DNA of 64,000 bases from Glandiceps talaboti (lineage: Eukaryota > Hemichordata > Enteropneusta > Spengelidae): assembly GCF_964340395.1 (NCBI RefSeq), contig NC_135550.1, positions 16,969,484 to 17,033,483 on the forward strand, read 5' to 3'. Made by a program: the position numbers and the translations under genes. The notes under the pieces are model-generated. The model did not search any database, was not told the origin of the DNA, and saw only the letters and a program-made list of their open reading frames with translations. Numbering within the stretch: the first letter of the stretch is position 1; each line of letters begins with the position of its first letter. Of the stretch, positions 1 to 10,052 are shown in pieces.

Positions 1-73
1 TGCCCATTTATAGTTTATTTCTGAGGTTCAATTTACATTAACACAAATCATTTGACATTGTTTTCATTCATAC

Positions 74-1935
74 CTTTCCTTCTTCAAATAATACTGGACT
101 CATGTCCATGCCATCAAGTGTAACATTTGGTAATGGTGCTCCAACCAGTTTGGCCAATGTAGGTAGAAGATCCAGAGTACTGGCCAACTCTGGTGTTCTT
201 TTTCCAGACTTGATTCTTCCTGGCCAATATGCTATAGCAGGAACGCGTTGACCACCTTCATATGTAGTACCTTTACCACACTTCAGTAGACCTGCAGCAC
301 CTCCTCTGACTTCATTCACAGTGCTTGGGCTACAATGATAAACAAAGTTTTTAAAATAGGTATAAAAGTAGTCACAAAATTTGCATCTTTTAGATCACAA
401 TCACTTTCCTGCACATAAACCTTCATTTTGGAAGTAATCATGCATTCAAAATTTGTCAAAACATATCAACTTGCACTATCAGTCATAGATAGTTAAAATT
501 AATCACAGTTTCCTATGTTTTTCTCGGGGTTACATGTCAAAAGTATGGTGCAATGCGTAGAAATCTACTCATGGCCAAAAACAACCATCAGTTTTATACC
601 AAGCAGTTCAAGTTTATAAAAAAAAATGAGATTTTTTTTTTTTTTTTTTCAAGTACCATGTATAATCCTTGGGTATATCTTGGTTTGATCTGTTGTCTTG
701 AATTCATTTGCTTCTTCGCTAATATTGCGCAGTAAAATAATGGTAAAATACAGCGATTGTCCATCTCATTTGTGAATGTCAGCTCCCCCCCCCCCCAACA
801 ACAACAACAGAATGTTAACCAAGCAAAATGGGACAGAAAGAGGAGCAAATCAGTACAAGAGAACACATAAAACCCACTGTTTGGTAGGACATTCTGAGTG
901 TAAGATTATATATACCCATTGTCTGAGGAGAAAAACACAAGAGTGTTTTCAGCTATTCCTTGATTGTGCAGTTCTTCCAGAACTTGTCCAACACTCCAGT
1001 CAACTTCAGCTAAGGAATCTCCAAAGACACCTCGCAGAGTTGAATTCCGAAACTGTTTCCCAGCAAACTGTGGAGCATGACAGTGCTGAAATGCATAGTA
1101 TAGGAAAAATGGATTCTTTTCCTTGGATTTTGTAGCAATGAAGTTTCTTGCTGCTGTAGCGTATCTCTCATTCAATGTCAATAAATCAACTGGTTGGTCT
1201 ATGATTTCAGTGTTGTAATACAATGGACACCCAGTAAAGTATGGCTTGCAGGGTATAAAACAAGGTGCATCTGGCCAAAAACATGTGATGCAAGGACACT
1301 GGGCATGAGTGTATGGAATCCCAAAGTAGTAATCAAATCCAAAATTTGTAGGTAAATATTTATGATTCTTTCCAACTCCAAGGTGCCACTTTCCTATCAT
1401 TCCAGTTTGATAGCCTTGTTGTTTCAGCATTTTGGCAATGGTTGTTTCGTTCAATGGAAGACCACCAGTGCAATTAGCTTGGAATACTCCTGGATAGACA
1501 CCAGTTCGTGGTGGTAAACGACCAGTCAATAATGATGCCCTGTTTGAGTAACAGTCAAGAACATTAATTGTATTATTGATGAGTATGAAGAAATAACGTT
1601 ATCTGGTAACTTAGCTGCAATAATCTATCTAAATTAAATCAATATGCAAAACAAAAAATCTTCATAAAGAACACAGTGAGTGGCCATTACAATAATGATC
1701 CAACCAACCTTGACGGACTACAAACTGGGCTTCCAACATAAAACTGAGTGAATAGCAACCCATCTGAAGCAAGTTTGTCTAGATTTGGGGTGGACGACGT
1801 GGGGTGACCGTAACATCCTAAGTCTCCGTACCCTACATCATCAGCGAAAAGGACAACTACATTGGGATTACGATTTGAAGAAAGGGTGACGATGGGAAAT
1901 ATGCACAAAACAACGAATAGCCCAAGGCAGTACAT
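74..1935 (-). CDS. Arylsulfatase A-like gene 1 (3' part outside window)
   Basis: Lysosomal/secreted sulfatase of the ARSA type, expected to hydrolyse sulfate esters such as sulfated glycolipids. Exons on the minus strand: 1709-1935, 916-1539, 74-329. The last exon lies beyond the window start. The start is placed at 1935 because it gives a hydrophobic signal peptide ([10 protein letters not shown]...) just before the sulfatase core; an in-frame upstream ATG at 2034 would add 33 residues. Visible hallmarks are the metal-binding FADD, the CSPSRA...TG formylglycine signature (modified Cys at residue 72, with the Arg codon split by intron 1), GKWHLG, QHCH, SSDNG and [12 protein letters not shown]. 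All sit where ARSA has catalytic residues. Exon 2 has exactly the same length (624 bp) and phases as in the second copy at 6537-9801, so the two are tandem duplicates. By eye they are about 60% identical over exon 2. The exact substrate is unknown. Confidence 0.93.
330..915. other. Intron 2 of arylsulfatase-like gene 1
   Basis: Non-coding interval between splice sites of gene 1. It holds a T homopolymer near 630-650 and a C homopolymer near 785-796. I see no conserved coding or RNA signal. Confidence 0.7.
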
Positions 1936-2574
1936 GATGATGCATGAGGGACGGGTACAGTACACAACAACACGTCCGAGCGCTAGCGAGCAATACAACA
2001 ACTGAACGGAAATAAAGCCCCTTATCTTAGTCATAAAAGAGTGTCCTTGTACATAACCGGATCCTTATGGAGGGAATACCAGAAAACGTCTGTGGTCTAA
2101 TCCTGCAGACAAAACCACAGACCACTTGATTGTTCGGGTTAAAAAACGGCAACCGTAGCAATACGACAAACGAACAAACCAAGACAAATAAAGCAATCCA
2201 CCGTTGCATTGCATTATTTATGCTAGATTTGCTTCTCCCTTGCAGCTATTTCCAAAAGACATCCTCGGAAAGTGTATAACACGTCAGCTGTTCTGAAACT
2301 GCAAACCGTAAAATTATCATGAACTTTAACAGTGTTGTACTCAAAATGTAGTGATATCTAGATAACATTTGCAGTAATCCATAATTTGATAATAGATGCA
2401 GAAAGATTCTGTAATGTATCTACTACTTCAATAATTCACATTTGAGTACATCACTGTCATCAGGTTATCTATGCACTAAATATAGTTATCATTGGCAGGC
2501 CTGTTTTTAATATTATGGTATCACATATCGCATATTTATGTTTGTTTTTCACTGTCATGATTTGTTTTATTTGT

Positions 2575-2800
2575 ATTTATTTATTTATTTATTTATTTAT
2601 GTATGTATGTATGTATGTATGTATGTATGTATGTATGTATGTATGTATGTATGTATGTATGTATGTATGTATGTATGTATGTATGTATGTATGTATGTAT
2701 GTATGTATGTATGTATGTATGTATGTATGTATGTATGTATGTATGTATGTATGTATGTATGTATGTATGTATGTATGTATGTATGTATGTATGTATGTAT
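2575..2800. repeat. (GTAT)n microsatellite with a TTTA lead-in
   Basis: About 50 uninterrupted GTAT units from about 2600 to 2800, preceded by several TTTA units. It creates spurious open frames of Met-Tyr-Val-Cys on one strand and Ile-His-Thr on the other. It ends about 75 bp from the H2B 3' stem-loop. Confidence 0.97.
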
Positions 2801-2873
2801 CCTCATTCTTTATTCTAATTATATATGTATGTATATGCTTTGGTTTGGTAGTTCTCCTTTTGGAGGATGTGGT

Positions 2874-2889
2874 GGCCCTGAAAAGGACC
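2874..2889 (-). terminator. Histone 3'-end stem-loop of H2B
   Basis: Read on the minus strand this is GGTCCT-TTTC-AGGGCC followed by ACCACA: a 6-bp stem (one G-U pair) with a 4-base loop. It fits the SLBP-bound stem-loop of replication-dependent histone mRNAs. It lies 29 bp downstream of the H2B stop codon. A purine-rich stretch (AAAAGGAGAA) follows and could act as the U7-pairing histone downstream element. Confidence 0.93.
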
Positions 2890-2918
2890 GTTTGGTTTGT
2901 GTATGCTGAGCATACGAT

Positions 2919-3287
2919 TTACTTGGAGCTGGTGTACTTAGTGACGGCTTTGGTACCCTCACTGACGGCGTGCTTGGCAAGCTCACCGGGCAACAAGAGA
3001 CGTACAGCAGTCTGGATCTCTCTGCTGGTGATGGTGGATCTCTTGTTGTACTGGGCCAGGCGGGAAGCTTCAGCTGCAATACGCTCAAAGATATCATTGA
3101 CGAAGCTGTTCATGATAGACATGGCTTTTGAAGAAATACCAGTATCAGGGTGGACCTGTTTCATGACTTTGTAGATGTAGATACCATAGCTTTCCTTTCT
3201 ACGTCTCTTTCTTTTCTTGTCACCACTTCGTACAGCTTTAGCCTGACCGGCTTTCTTGGCAGCTTTTCCACTTCCTTTGGGAGGCAT
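2919..3287 (-). CDS. H2B: Histone H2B (replication-dependent)
   Basis: Intronless 122-residue core histone that pairs with H2A in the nucleosome. It has a basic Lys/Gly/Ala-rich tail starting [12 protein letters not shown], then the histone fold beginning [20 protein letters not shown], and the conserved end [17 protein letters not shown], which carries the lysine normally ubiquitinated in H2B. The length is normal for the family. It is divergent from H2A across a 364-bp shared promoter and ends in a histone stem-loop, so it should be expressed in S phase without poly(A). Confidence 0.99.
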   Translation of the reverse strand: MPPKGSGKAAKKAGQAKAVRSGDKKRKRRRKESYGIYIYKVMKQVHPDTGISSKAMSIMNSFVNDIFERIAAEASRLAQYNKRSTITSREIQTAVRLLLPGELAKHAVSEGTKAVTKYTSSK

Positions 3288-3651
3288 GTTTGAAATACTC
3301 GTATGATGTTGGTCAGAGTTTGATGTGTTGAAACAGTGGAAACAGTTGCCTTTTTATAGCCAAAGAAATGCAAATGACGGATTCTGAAAGTGTTATTGCT
3401 GGGAAGAAGTGTTAGGCGGGAAAAGCAAATTCAATAGAAAATTATCACTTTCTACTATTGCCTTTAGCTTCGCGCCAAATCAGTCTTTGTCATTGTAAAT
3501 TACTACCTGTTCCTTGTTATGATTGGCCAAAGTTGACTGTAACCAGAATCTTAGCTTTTGCTATAAATTTGGAGGATTTCCGAGCCATATCATTCATTGT
3601 AACATCGACGTAGTCACCACCCTCGAAAAACCAACAACCAACAATCCCATT
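3288..3651. promoter_or_regulatory. Bidirectional H2B/H2A promoter
   Basis: 364 bp between the two divergent start codons. For H2B (minus) there is a TATAAAAAG box at about 3350-3358 and, just upstream of it, a perfect ATGCAAAT octamer (3368-3375), the element typical of H2B promoters. For H2A (plus) there is a TATAAATT box at 3562-3569 and an ATTGG (reverse CCAAT) at about 3521-3526. Spacing to both ATGs fits short histone 5' leaders. Confidence 0.85.
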
Positions 3652-4026
3652 ATGTCTGGACGTGGTAAAAGTGGCAAAGCCAAAGGCAAGGCAAAGAGTC
3701 GTTCAAGCAGAGCTGGCCTGCAGTTTCCAGTCGGTCGTGTCCACCGTTTCCTTCGTAAAGGCAACTACGCTCAACGTGTTGGTGCTGGTGCCCCAGTCTA
3801 CTTGGCTGCCGTTCTCGAATACTTAGCCGCTGAAATCCTTGAGTTGGCTGGAAATGCCGCCCGTGACAACAAGAAGACCAGAATCATTCCACGTCACTTG
3901 CAACTGGCTGTCCGTAATGACGAAGAATTGAACAAACTGATGGGTGGTGTCACCATTGCCCAGGGTGGTGTATTGCCAAACATCCAGGCAGTACTTTTAC
4001 CAAAGAAGACTCAATCCAAAAAGTAA
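3652..4026 (+). CDS. H2A: Histone H2A (replication-dependent)
   Basis: Intronless 124-residue core histone starting [19 protein letters not shown], followed by the canonical [20 protein letters not shown] and the acidic-patch stretch [18 protein letters not shown]. It ends [10 protein letters not shown]. It has no SQ(E/D)Y tail, so it is not H2A.X, and it lacks H2A.Z signatures. An upstream in-frame ORF extension (from 3523) is rejected because the ATG at 3652 gives the universal SGRGK start. Divergently paired with H2B, with its own 3' stem-loop. Confidence 0.99.
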   Translation: MSGRGKSGKAKGKAKSRSSRAGLQFPVGRVHRFLRKGNYAQRVGAGAPVYLAAVLEYLAAEILELAGNAARDNKKTRIIPRHLQLAVRNDEELNKLMGGVTIAQGGVLPNIQAVLLPKKTQSKK

Positions 4027-4056
4027 ATCGTATGCCCAGCCATCCACAAACCAAAC

Positions 4057-4072
4057 GGTCCTTTTCAGGACC
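4057..4072 (+). terminator. Histone 3'-end stem-loop of H2A
   Basis: GGTCCT-TTTC-AGGACC followed by ACCACA: a perfect 6-bp stem with a 4-base loop, 30 bp after the stop codon. A purine-rich AAAAAGAGAA lies downstream as a candidate histone downstream element. About 50 bases around it are nearly identical to the inverted H2B 3' end. Confidence 0.95.
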
Positions 4073-5349
4073 ACCACATCCTCCAAAAAGAGAACTACCT
4101 AAACTTCACGCAAAGACACGTTTCTTTTCCATTGTTTTTTTTGTGTGCCTATCATTTGCCATTTTAAAATCAAAACTTATTCAAGTTATTTTGGTTATTC
4201 CTATACCTGGGTGGTTTATTCACACACAAAAAAAACATGCATATGATCTATGATATGATGTGTTGGAAAAAATCGGGTATTTGTTTATGTCAAGATGTAA
4301 ATCTCCAAGGGGGAAATTCATGTGATAGTCTAAAACATATTAGTCTATTCTTTACATATACATGCTGTTCGAAATTTTCACAGCTGTGATACCGATCTTT
4401 GGGTAGTGGCTAACAATGCACATAATAAATGTTTCTGTTGTAACACATCTTCATGCATTTTCTATAGACTCACAGACAATGGAAATATAGAATAAAAGAT
4501 TCTTCGCTGTTGGCACACTCCTGTTAGTAACGACTTCCCACACCAACGAGTCTTCATAATATATTCATTCGATCACAGTTTACATGTTACTTATCTGTGA
4601 TGTAACATAGGACAAGACATACGGGAGCCTTCAGAACGGGCTGTAGTAGGGGGGAAGGTCCCGGGGAAATCAGGACCATCACCGTCAAAATCATCACAAT
4701 TTAAATACTACTACTAGGTAATCTATAGCAAATATTTTATCACGGGTGCAGAGAGCGTGTAATTGATATGATCGATCGATTTATTGATTATTTGATTAAA
4801 TGGTGAAATAAAACTTTTCCATCTTTCTCTCATACAGCTGTATATAATTATCTCTTTATTGACTAAGTCATAGACTCTCCATCTATGACTAAATAAAGAC
4901 ACCTTGTCCACTCTTCTATCTAAAAACAATTTGCTTTATCTCTTATCTTACGGGAGACTATCACACCGAACAAACACTCAGCCATGCAAAACTAGTATAT
5001 TCGGAGAGCTCACTGATTCCCTAATATAATATAATGATCACATTTTGAAAACGTTAAATATGGTTACAGTGCAGTGTCAAAACCCTTTGAAAATCAAAAC
5101 TCAATCAATGTTGAATTACCTTTATCAGTCTCTTCATAGTCTAGACCCTCCAGATGGTGGAGGGTCTATGGTCTCTTCCTGGAAAGATTCACTTGTTTAT
5201 CTATGTATGCTGTGGACCATTTTGAATACCAAATGCAGATGAAATCAGGGGAGTGATATTTGGGAGTTGGTATGCAATATACTACCAACTCCTTTTTTTT
5301 TGGGGGGGGGGAGATTTAGCATTACAATATACTACTCCTTTTTTGGATC

Positions 5350-5455
5350 TACCTACAAGTGAAAGTGAACGAAACCAACACATTTTCTCCCGTTAACATC
5401 CAAGTTTTTATTAAACACAGTGAATTCACAAGGTATCCTTTCCCTTTAAAAACTA
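5350..5455. mobile_element. Family A foldback MITE, single arm
   Basis: The stretch running from GTGAAAGTGAACGAAACCAA to about CTTTCCCTTTAAA matches one arm of the complete foldback copies at 11724-12097 and 58540-58860. Only one arm is present here. No coding capacity. Confidence 0.6.
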
Positions 5456-6189
5456 CAGTTAAACCATTATTGCAACTTTTACTTCAAATTTAGCACCTTA
5501 ATGCCTTACTTTGCACTTCAAGGCACACTTAAAGAACACATTTCCATATAATATATATTCCTTACACATTTACAACTTTTAAAAACTATATCTCTCTTGT
5601 GCCACTGGCAATACCAAAAATATACATAAAATAAACCTGTGTGAGATTGGTTATACAAATCATCTAGACCTGCTCATGTTCTCACAATACTCTTATAATC
5701 AATAGTATTTTAATTACTGGCCATTTCCTACAAAATTATACAAAGTAATCCTCTCATTATTAGATAAAAGAACTAGTTTATTTTCACTTTTTGGAATGAA
5801 ATATCTACTGGTGCAGCATAAAAATCTTGTTCCCTGTAAAACAATAGCTTGTCCAATGATAGACATGCCTTTTGAATCTGGGAAATAAAGCATTATATTT
5901 ATTTTAAGTACATCAAACATAACCCTTTACACAGCACCAGTAACCTGAGTAACAAAACCCATGCTATGCACAGAATATAAAGATGTGAGTTACATAGATT
6001 GATTTTGGTAATATTTTACTTTGGCTATATGCTCTTTTTCAAAGAGTGAATCAATATTTTTGCATTAAACATACAATACAGTAGGTTTGAAAGACAGACA
6101 ATTTGCTCTTGAGCAAGTTAAACTCATCTAAATTGTGATGCTGGTCAAAGTCACCCTAAACATTCCTTTAATATGATGGTTAACAATTT

Positions 6190-6510
6190 AAACATGATAT
6201 TTGCCTACTTCTGCCATGCACAAACCAAGTTAGTTATTGTCTTTGAACTGAAAATATGGATCATATACCCTGGATTATCTATACCCTGGTTGTTCCACGT
6301 CACAATAATGTGTGTCTATATCATTGGTTCTATGGCATTTGAAACACAAATGAAAACATTCCACATCACCATTATTTTTCCCAATTTTTCATAAATTATG
6401 CTTGAGGAGGAATAATAAACTCATGACCTAAGGGTTTTCGTCATCACTCATCTAGCAACTCATAGAGGCAAGGTCCTTGAATCATACTCTCCTTGGCTAA
6501 ATGTGGCAAT
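6190..6510 (+). mobile_element. Family B non-autonomous repeat, copy 1
   Basis: Shares an ordered series of blocks (CCATGCACAA..., TGTGTCTATATCATTGGTTCT, CAATTTTTCATAAATTAT, GACCTAAGG) with 47425-47795 on the same strand and with about 52970-53270 on the opposite strand. The core includes a near-palindrome around ACTCATCTAGCAACTCATAG. Probably a degenerate DNA-transposon derivative; no ORF. Confidence 0.6.
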
Positions 6511-6536
6511 TTCCCTTCACGACTTCAAGATTATTT

Positions 6537-9500
6537 TCAGGAACAAGAACAACATGATGGAAATGGTTTACAACCAGGATTACAGCAAGGTTCTACATTT
6601 TTATCACTTGGTCTGTTCATCTGACTTTCTCCCCACACCAACCCTGCTTCAAACTTCTTCTTAATCTCATCAATTTTTTCTAAGATTGGTAGATATTCCT
6701 GGTCACTACTCAGATTGTAGATTTCTGATGGATCCACGTTTAGATCATACAGTAGTGGTGGGATATGTTGGGTGAGGTTTGTAGAAGGACGACAATCTTT
6801 GTCTGGGTTGTTAGGACCTGATGTTCCTGATCCTTGAGTGTAATAGTGAGCTTTGTACTGCTTATATCTTACTGCATACACACCCGGATCTGGTCTAGCG
6901 TCACTGAAAAAGTAGAAGAAAGTTTCTCTCGGACTCTGAAAGTAAATATTGGAAAAACAGTGTTAACTGTTTGTTGTGAACACAGTGATGACAAGACAGT
7001 ATCTATTCTATAACATGCTTATGACATGTATGAGTGTGACCTACAACCAATGTTTCTTAAATGGTGAAGGCAATGGACAAGGTGACTTTAGATGTTGCAT
7101 TTGTTGACCACTGTCTAGAAACAGTTCAGACTAAGAATATCCATAGTGGTGAACTGTGATTCCAGATGAAAATCAACTGTAAATGAAGTTCAAATCTTTC
7201 AAACAAAACATATCTCACATTATTTAAACTTACATGGTGCCATCTAGTACTGTAACTATGACCGAGTTATGAGCCGAGTTGGAAAACAAATTCAGCAACT
7301 GACCTTTTCCTGTTGAAACAACAATGGTCCAATATCCACACCATCCAGTGTAACAGTTGGTAATGTTGCATTGACGAGGTTGACTATGGTTGGTAAGAGA
7401 TCCAGAGTACTAGCTAATTCCATTGTCCTACCAGGTTTGACTCTTCCTGGCCAATATGCTATAGCAGGCACACGGTGACCACCCTCGTACGTAGTACCTT
7501 TACCACACTTCAGTAGACCTGCATTACCACCCCTGACCTCTCTCAGCAAACTTGGTCTGAAAGCCAATCACAAATATATCTCATGATTGATTCTTCAACA
7601 ATATATGTAGACAGGTCACTTTTGACAGAAGTGTATAAGTAAAGGATAGACAACAAGGTGCGTAATACCATGGCTCCAATTATGGTGATGACTTGATGGT
7701 ATTCACTAAACACTGCACTCACATCTCTTAGTTTCAACTTGCACCCAAATTCACACTCAACCCATCAATGTGGTATTAGACTTGATAACTCTAAAGGTTG
7801 GGGGATTACATTATTTCATTTAGAAAGTTACATTTACTGATGTGAGGAACTCACCCATTATCAGATGTAAAGAATATAAAAGTGTTATCTTCTATATTCT
7901 GTGCTCTAACCTCTTCGATGATCTGTCCAACTGCCCAATCCAACTCTGCCAAGGAATCACCAAAAGTTCCACGTAAAGTGGTATTTCTAAATGCTTTACT
8001 AGCAAACTGTGGGTGATGTGTATGTTGCAATGGATAGTACAGAAAGAAAGGCTTTCCAGCCTGTGCATTCTTAGAAATGAAATCCCTTGCTTCATTGCTG
8101 TACCTTTCAGTTAATGTGGTCAAATCTACAGGTTGTTCAAATATTGTAGTATTGTGATAGAGTGGGCAGCTAGTATAACCAGGAGCACACTTATCCCAGC
8201 ATGCATCTCCTGGATAGAAACACTTTAAGCATGGACACATGTCATGAGAGTAAGGGATTCCATAATAGCTATCAAATCCATAGTTGGTTGGTAGATACAT
8301 CTGATTTTTACCAACTCCAAGGTGCCACTTCCCAATGATTCCAGTTCTATAACCCAGTGGTTTTAATAAAGCAGCTATGGTTGTTTCATTGCGAGGAAGA
8401 CCTCCTGAAGAGGTTGGCCAGAATACTCCTGGCCACATTCCTGTCCGAGGTGGCAGACGTCCTGTCAGCAGAGCAGCTCTGTAAAAACATGCCATGGCAA
8501 ACGTTTTAGTTAGGATATTTCTTCATTTCTCTGTTACTATCAGTTGAGAGCTAATTAAAAAAAAGTTATAACAGCAAAATGTGGGTGACATGTCCAATAC
8601 TTAATTAATTGCATCTCTAATTATGGCCCCGTTTACACACAGATGTGTTCAAATGATGACCATTTTCCCTTGACCAATCTCCAAACTTTATTCTAAAAAA
8701 GTAACATCCTTAACATCACCCCAATATCGTCACACACTAATAAAATGTTAGCTGCAATAATAGTACAATTACTCATCATAGTAAACCAGTTTCATTTACG
8801 ACACCATCCAATACGTTGAGGTTATTTCGCAGTGTTACAGAAGAAATAACAGCTCTGGTTTGCGGGCATGCAATTGGTTTTTTAATTGCTTAATTTGCAC
8901 AAAACATTGTTGAGTAAAACCTACAATTTATTGCACACAGCTATAGTAGTCATCACTTGACATTTAAAGGGAAGTAACTCTGTCTATCCTGTTGTGCTAG
9001 TGCCAATAAAAATGTTAGCTACAGTAATTGTTGCGTTACATTTAATTTTTAGTGTCTTAGATTTTTATGTAGTATTGTTTCAGAATTTATGTTCACAGCT
9101 ATACTCTCTAAATTGGCACGTCGCTTGACATGTAAAGGGGGCGTGACTTTACTTTGCAGTTTTGCTGATAAAAATATTAGCTGCAATAATTATAGCGTTA
9201 ACTTTTTGTGTCTTGCCTTTTTATCTTTCCGGGATTAGCGAAAAAATGATGGGCAAAACCCGGAAGGGTAAAAGCTTAGAAACAAAAAATGACGCTACTA
9301 GTTTGTTCTGCAAATATAGTCTAAAATATAAACAGGAGCGCAAAAGTAACAAGTATTAATAGTGCGAGCTTGACTTTTGTAAAGTGGGCGTGATCTGTAC
9401 AATTCTATTGAGTTTTGTCTTTTTCCTAATATCGTCGGGTGGACAACATTATCATTATCGCTGACAAAAGTCTCTATGGCTATTGCGTGCTGATATTGTC

Positions 9501-9801
9501 ATGAAACCCTACTTTTGTTTTACCTTGACGGGCTACACACCGAATTAGCCGAATAAAATTGTGTAAACAAAAGACCATCTGACGCTAGTTTATCGAAGTT
9601 CGGACTGACCGATGTTGGGTGTCCGTAACAGCTTAAATCTCCATATCCTAAGTCATCCGCAAATATTATAAGAATGTTAGGGTTTCTATTAGGACTTCGC
9701 GCAAACGCAGCTATTATTAGAACTTGTGAAGTTACGAAAATGCCATAAAGTAGCGAAATACAAGTATGAGTAATGATGCGTCGACTACAGTGAGCTGCCA
9801 T
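6537..9801 (-). CDS. Arylsulfatase A-like gene 2 (complete)
   Basis: Sulfatase of the ARSA (cerebroside sulfatase) type, expected in lysosome or secreted. Four exons on the minus strand: 9524-9801, 7855-8478, 7304-7556, 6537-6935; 517 residues, against 507 for human ARSA. The N-terminus is a signal peptide. Visible: FADDLGYGD (metal site), formylglycine Cys89 in [19 protein letters not shown]143/H145 in [19 protein letters not shown], and [12 protein letters not shown] carrying the active-site Lys. The C-terminal domain contains [23 protein letters not shown] and [13 protein letters not shown], and ends in the Cys-rich [16 protein letters not shown], closely mirroring human ARSA. Intron positions are shared with gene 1. 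Its start lies only 251 bp from the divergent IFT43 start. The substrate is inferred only from the family. Confidence 0.96.
8730..9215. repeat. Diverged repeats in arylsulfatase-2 intron 1
   Basis: A block reading AATAAAA(A)TGTTAGCTGCAATAAT recurs near 8748, 9005 and 9171. The last two are embedded in longer similarity (CTTGACATNTAAAGGG about 60 bp upstream, then GCGTTA). The spacing of the last two is about 166 bp. Probably an old tandem duplication. Confidence 0.6.
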
Positions 9802-10052
9802 TTTGATTTTCTCGCGATTATTTGCTCATGCGCATTTGAAGACATTCAGGAAATGTAACGAACTTGTTCATTGGTTTGAACGAACTAATCTAGGTGGCTT
9901 GTCCAATGATGAAGCTTCTAAGTTGTGTAGCTTGGTTTGCCACATTCCTTGTTATGATTTCGGAGACTCAACTCAACAACTAGTTCAACGCTAGACTGGT
10001 GATTTGGTCTGTCGGTGTTTCACTAGAAGACGACTTGAATTGGTAAAATATT
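9802..10052. promoter_or_regulatory. Short divergent interval ARSA-2 / IFT43
   Basis: 251 bp between the start codons of the divergent arylsulfatase-2 and IFT43 genes, so it must hold both proximal promoters and 5' leaders. No TATA box is obvious, which fits housekeeping-type promoters. I could not assign a convincing RFX X-box here. Confidence 0.6.

Larger units (their letters stand above)
4073..6536. other. Spacer between H2A and arylsulfatase-like gene 2
   Basis: No gene recognised. It holds two small perfect or near-perfect hairpins (4866-4891 and about 5140-5172), a homopolymer patch near 5287-5310, half a family A foldback element (about 5350-5455), and a family B repeat copy (about 6190-6510). 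The rest is AT-rich without visible signals. Confidence 0.6.

Noticed and set aside
2027-2209. Minus-strand ORF starting MQRWIALFVLVCSFVVLL, resembling a signal peptide upstream of arylsulfatase-like gene 1
   Set aside because: No splice path to the sulfatase core in a better frame than the start at 1935, and no conserved residues after the hydrophobic stretch.
2515-3174. Long plus-strand ORF of Met-Tyr-Val-Cys repeats running into H2B antisense
   Set aside because: The repeat part is the GTAT microsatellite and the rest is antisense to the H2B coding region.
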